Source: Cytophagaceae bacterium (GTDB lineage Bacteria; Bacteroidota; Bacteroidia; Cytophagales; Spirosomataceae). Taken from it: 64,000 nt of DNA. The position numbers and the translations under genes are program-made. Of this stretch, positions 63,109-64,000 are shown in pieces. How positions within the stretch are numbered: the first letter of the stretch is position 1; each line of letters opens with the position of its first letter. The notes beneath the pieces were generated by a model, which was not told the DNA's origin, ran no database searches, and saw only the letters and a list, made by a program, of their open reading frames with translations. The stretch is from assembly GCA_005791165.1 (NCBI GenBank), contig SXXW01000008.1:26145-90144 (forward strand), in the 5' to 3' direction.

Positions 63109-64000
63109 ATGCAGGAGATTCCATTTGACTTACTAAGCAAATATAATGTGCCCATTCCGCGGTACACAAGTTATCCGACGGTGCCCTTTTGGGAGGAAAG
63201 AATTGATTCTGATCATTGGAAATTATTATTCACCAGAAGGTTTCAGGAATCAAATGCCCAAGAAGGAATTAGTTTGTATATACACCTTCCCTACTGTGAA
63301 AGTTTATGCACATTTTGTGGCTGCAACAAACGCATTACGACCAATCATTCAGTCGAAAAAGAATACATTGATACGCTCATAAAAGAATGGAATTTGTATA
63401 AAATTCTGATGGAGCAAAAACCCGTGATTCGAGAATTTCATATAGGCGGTGGAACGCCCACTTTTTTCTCGCCTGAAAATTTGAAGCGTTTATTAGCCGC
63501 CATCTTTCAAGATTCCATCCTTCCAGAAGAGCATGAATTTGGATTTGAGGGACACCCAAATAATACGACTAAAGCGCATTTGAAAATGTTTAGGGACTTT
63601 GGATTCAATCGAGTAAGCTTTGGAATGCAGGATAGTAATTTGGAAGTCCAACAAATCATCAACCGGATTCAGCCGCTTAAAAATGTAAAAAGAGTCGTTA
63701 AATGGGCTCGAGAGCTTGGTTATGAGTCCATTAATTTGGATTTAGTTTATGGCCTACCTAGGCAAGATTTGCCAAAAATAACCAAGACCATTGAAGATGC
63801 CATGGCCATCAGACCTGATCGAATAGCCTTTTATAGCTACGCCCATGTGCCCTGGACGAGCAGGGCCCAACGCCTATTTGATGAACACGATTTGCCTAGT
63901 GCGAATCAAAAAATGGCGCTGTACCAACAAGGTAAAAACATGTTTAGCAAGGCGGGATATATTGACATAGGCATGGATCACTTTGCCCTACCTAATGATC
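63109..64000 (+). CDS. hemN: Oxygen-independent coproporphyrinogen III dehydrogenase, 3' end cut by window
   Basis: Radical-SAM enzyme of heme synthesis. The 297 codons present begin MQEIPFDLLSKYNVPIPRYTSYP, the HemN-type N-terminus. The iron-sulfur motif is YCESLCTFCGC (CxxxCxxC plus an extra Cys). FHIGGGTPTFF and GFNRVSFGMQD follow, then LDLVYGLPRQ and a late FYSYAHVPW. The frame is open to the last base, so the C-terminus lies outside. HemN replaces the oxygen-dependent HemF at low oxygen, and many aerobic Bacteroidota also have it. It is in the same direction as the PVC-type gene, 97 bases downstream. Confidence 0.95.
   Translation, partial: MQEIPFDLLSKYNVPIPRYTSYPTVPFWEERIDSDHWKLLFTRRFQESNAQEGISLYIHLPYCESLCTFCGCNKRITTNHSVEKEYIDTLIKEWNLYKILMEQKPVIREFHIGGGTPTFFSPENLKRLLAAIFQDSILPEEHEFGFEGHPNNTTKAHLKMFRDFGFNRVSFGMQDSNLEVQQIINRIQPLKNVKRVVKWARELGYESINLDLVYGLPRQDLPKITKTIEDAMAIRPDRIAFYSYAHVPWTSRAQRLFDEHDLPSANQKMALYQQGKNMFSKAGYIDIGMDHFALPND

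Overview
The window comes from a member of the Bacteroidota, most likely the Cytophagales or a nearby order. The evidence is a SusC/SusD pair, a complete gldK-gldL-gldM-gldN block of the type IX secretion and gliding machinery with a PorP/SprF gene and gldD close by, many lipoproteins with short Bacteroidota-type lipoboxes, and upstream elements of the Bacteroidota -7 type (TAnnTTTG). The DNA is AT-rich. The genus cannot be told from the sequence alone. I found no IS element, prophage, CRISPR array or rRNA. One tRNA gene (Arg, CCG) is present. No gene in the window looks like a dedicated transcription factor.

Layout. 1-4834: the 3' part of a SusC-type TonB-dependent receptor and its SusD partner, closed by a strong terminator. 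4916-6612: a secreted TolB-like propeller and a nitroreductase. 6613-20843 is almost all on the minus strand: priA, gldD, a PlsC-type acyltransferase, pyruvate kinase, gldN-gldM-gldL-gldK, porP/sprF, hemD, a DUF4271 membrane protein and sucD. 20987-24061 (plus): recN, a small lipoprotein, a SCO1-type copper chaperone and a lipoprotein cytochrome c. 24108-27159: lptC and an outer-membrane barrel (minus), then an MscS channel (plus). 27181-34764 (minus): the branched-chain amino acid block ilvD-ilvB-ilvN-ilvC-ilvA-leuA. Here IlvA and LeuA lack their usual C-terminal regulatory domains, and the leuA upstream region holds palindromic boxes. 34885-40077: an ABC exporter, a 31-bp tandem repeat, L-2-hydroxyglutarate oxidase, anmK and an RluA-type pseudouridine synthase. 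40090-43219: tRNA-Arg, then two AT-rich cell-surface glycosyltransferase genes.

43224-63011 is an accessory catabolic region and the most interesting part. It encodes many exported proteins: two Gfo/Idh/MocA oxidoreductases, a ThuA-like protein, a URO-D-like protein and a sugar-isomerase-like TIM barrel (several with twin-arginine-like leaders), a formylglycine-type sulfatase, two BNR/sialidase-like propellers, a DUF3500 protein, a DNA/RNA endonuclease lipoprotein, a NanA/DapA-type aldolase, a HEAT-like protein, an ACS-type MFS transporter and a Planctomycete/Verrucomicrobia-style dehydrogenase-cytochrome c fusion. UDP-galactopyranose mutase (glf) lies inside it. I infer a system for stripping and oxidising an acidic or sulfated sugar outside the cytoplasm. 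The substrate is unknown. A nearly identical sequence motif lies upstream of two of its transcription units, 10 kb apart.

The window ends in hemN (coproporphyrinogen III dehydrogenase), which runs off the right edge. A perfect hairpin sits directly before its start codon.
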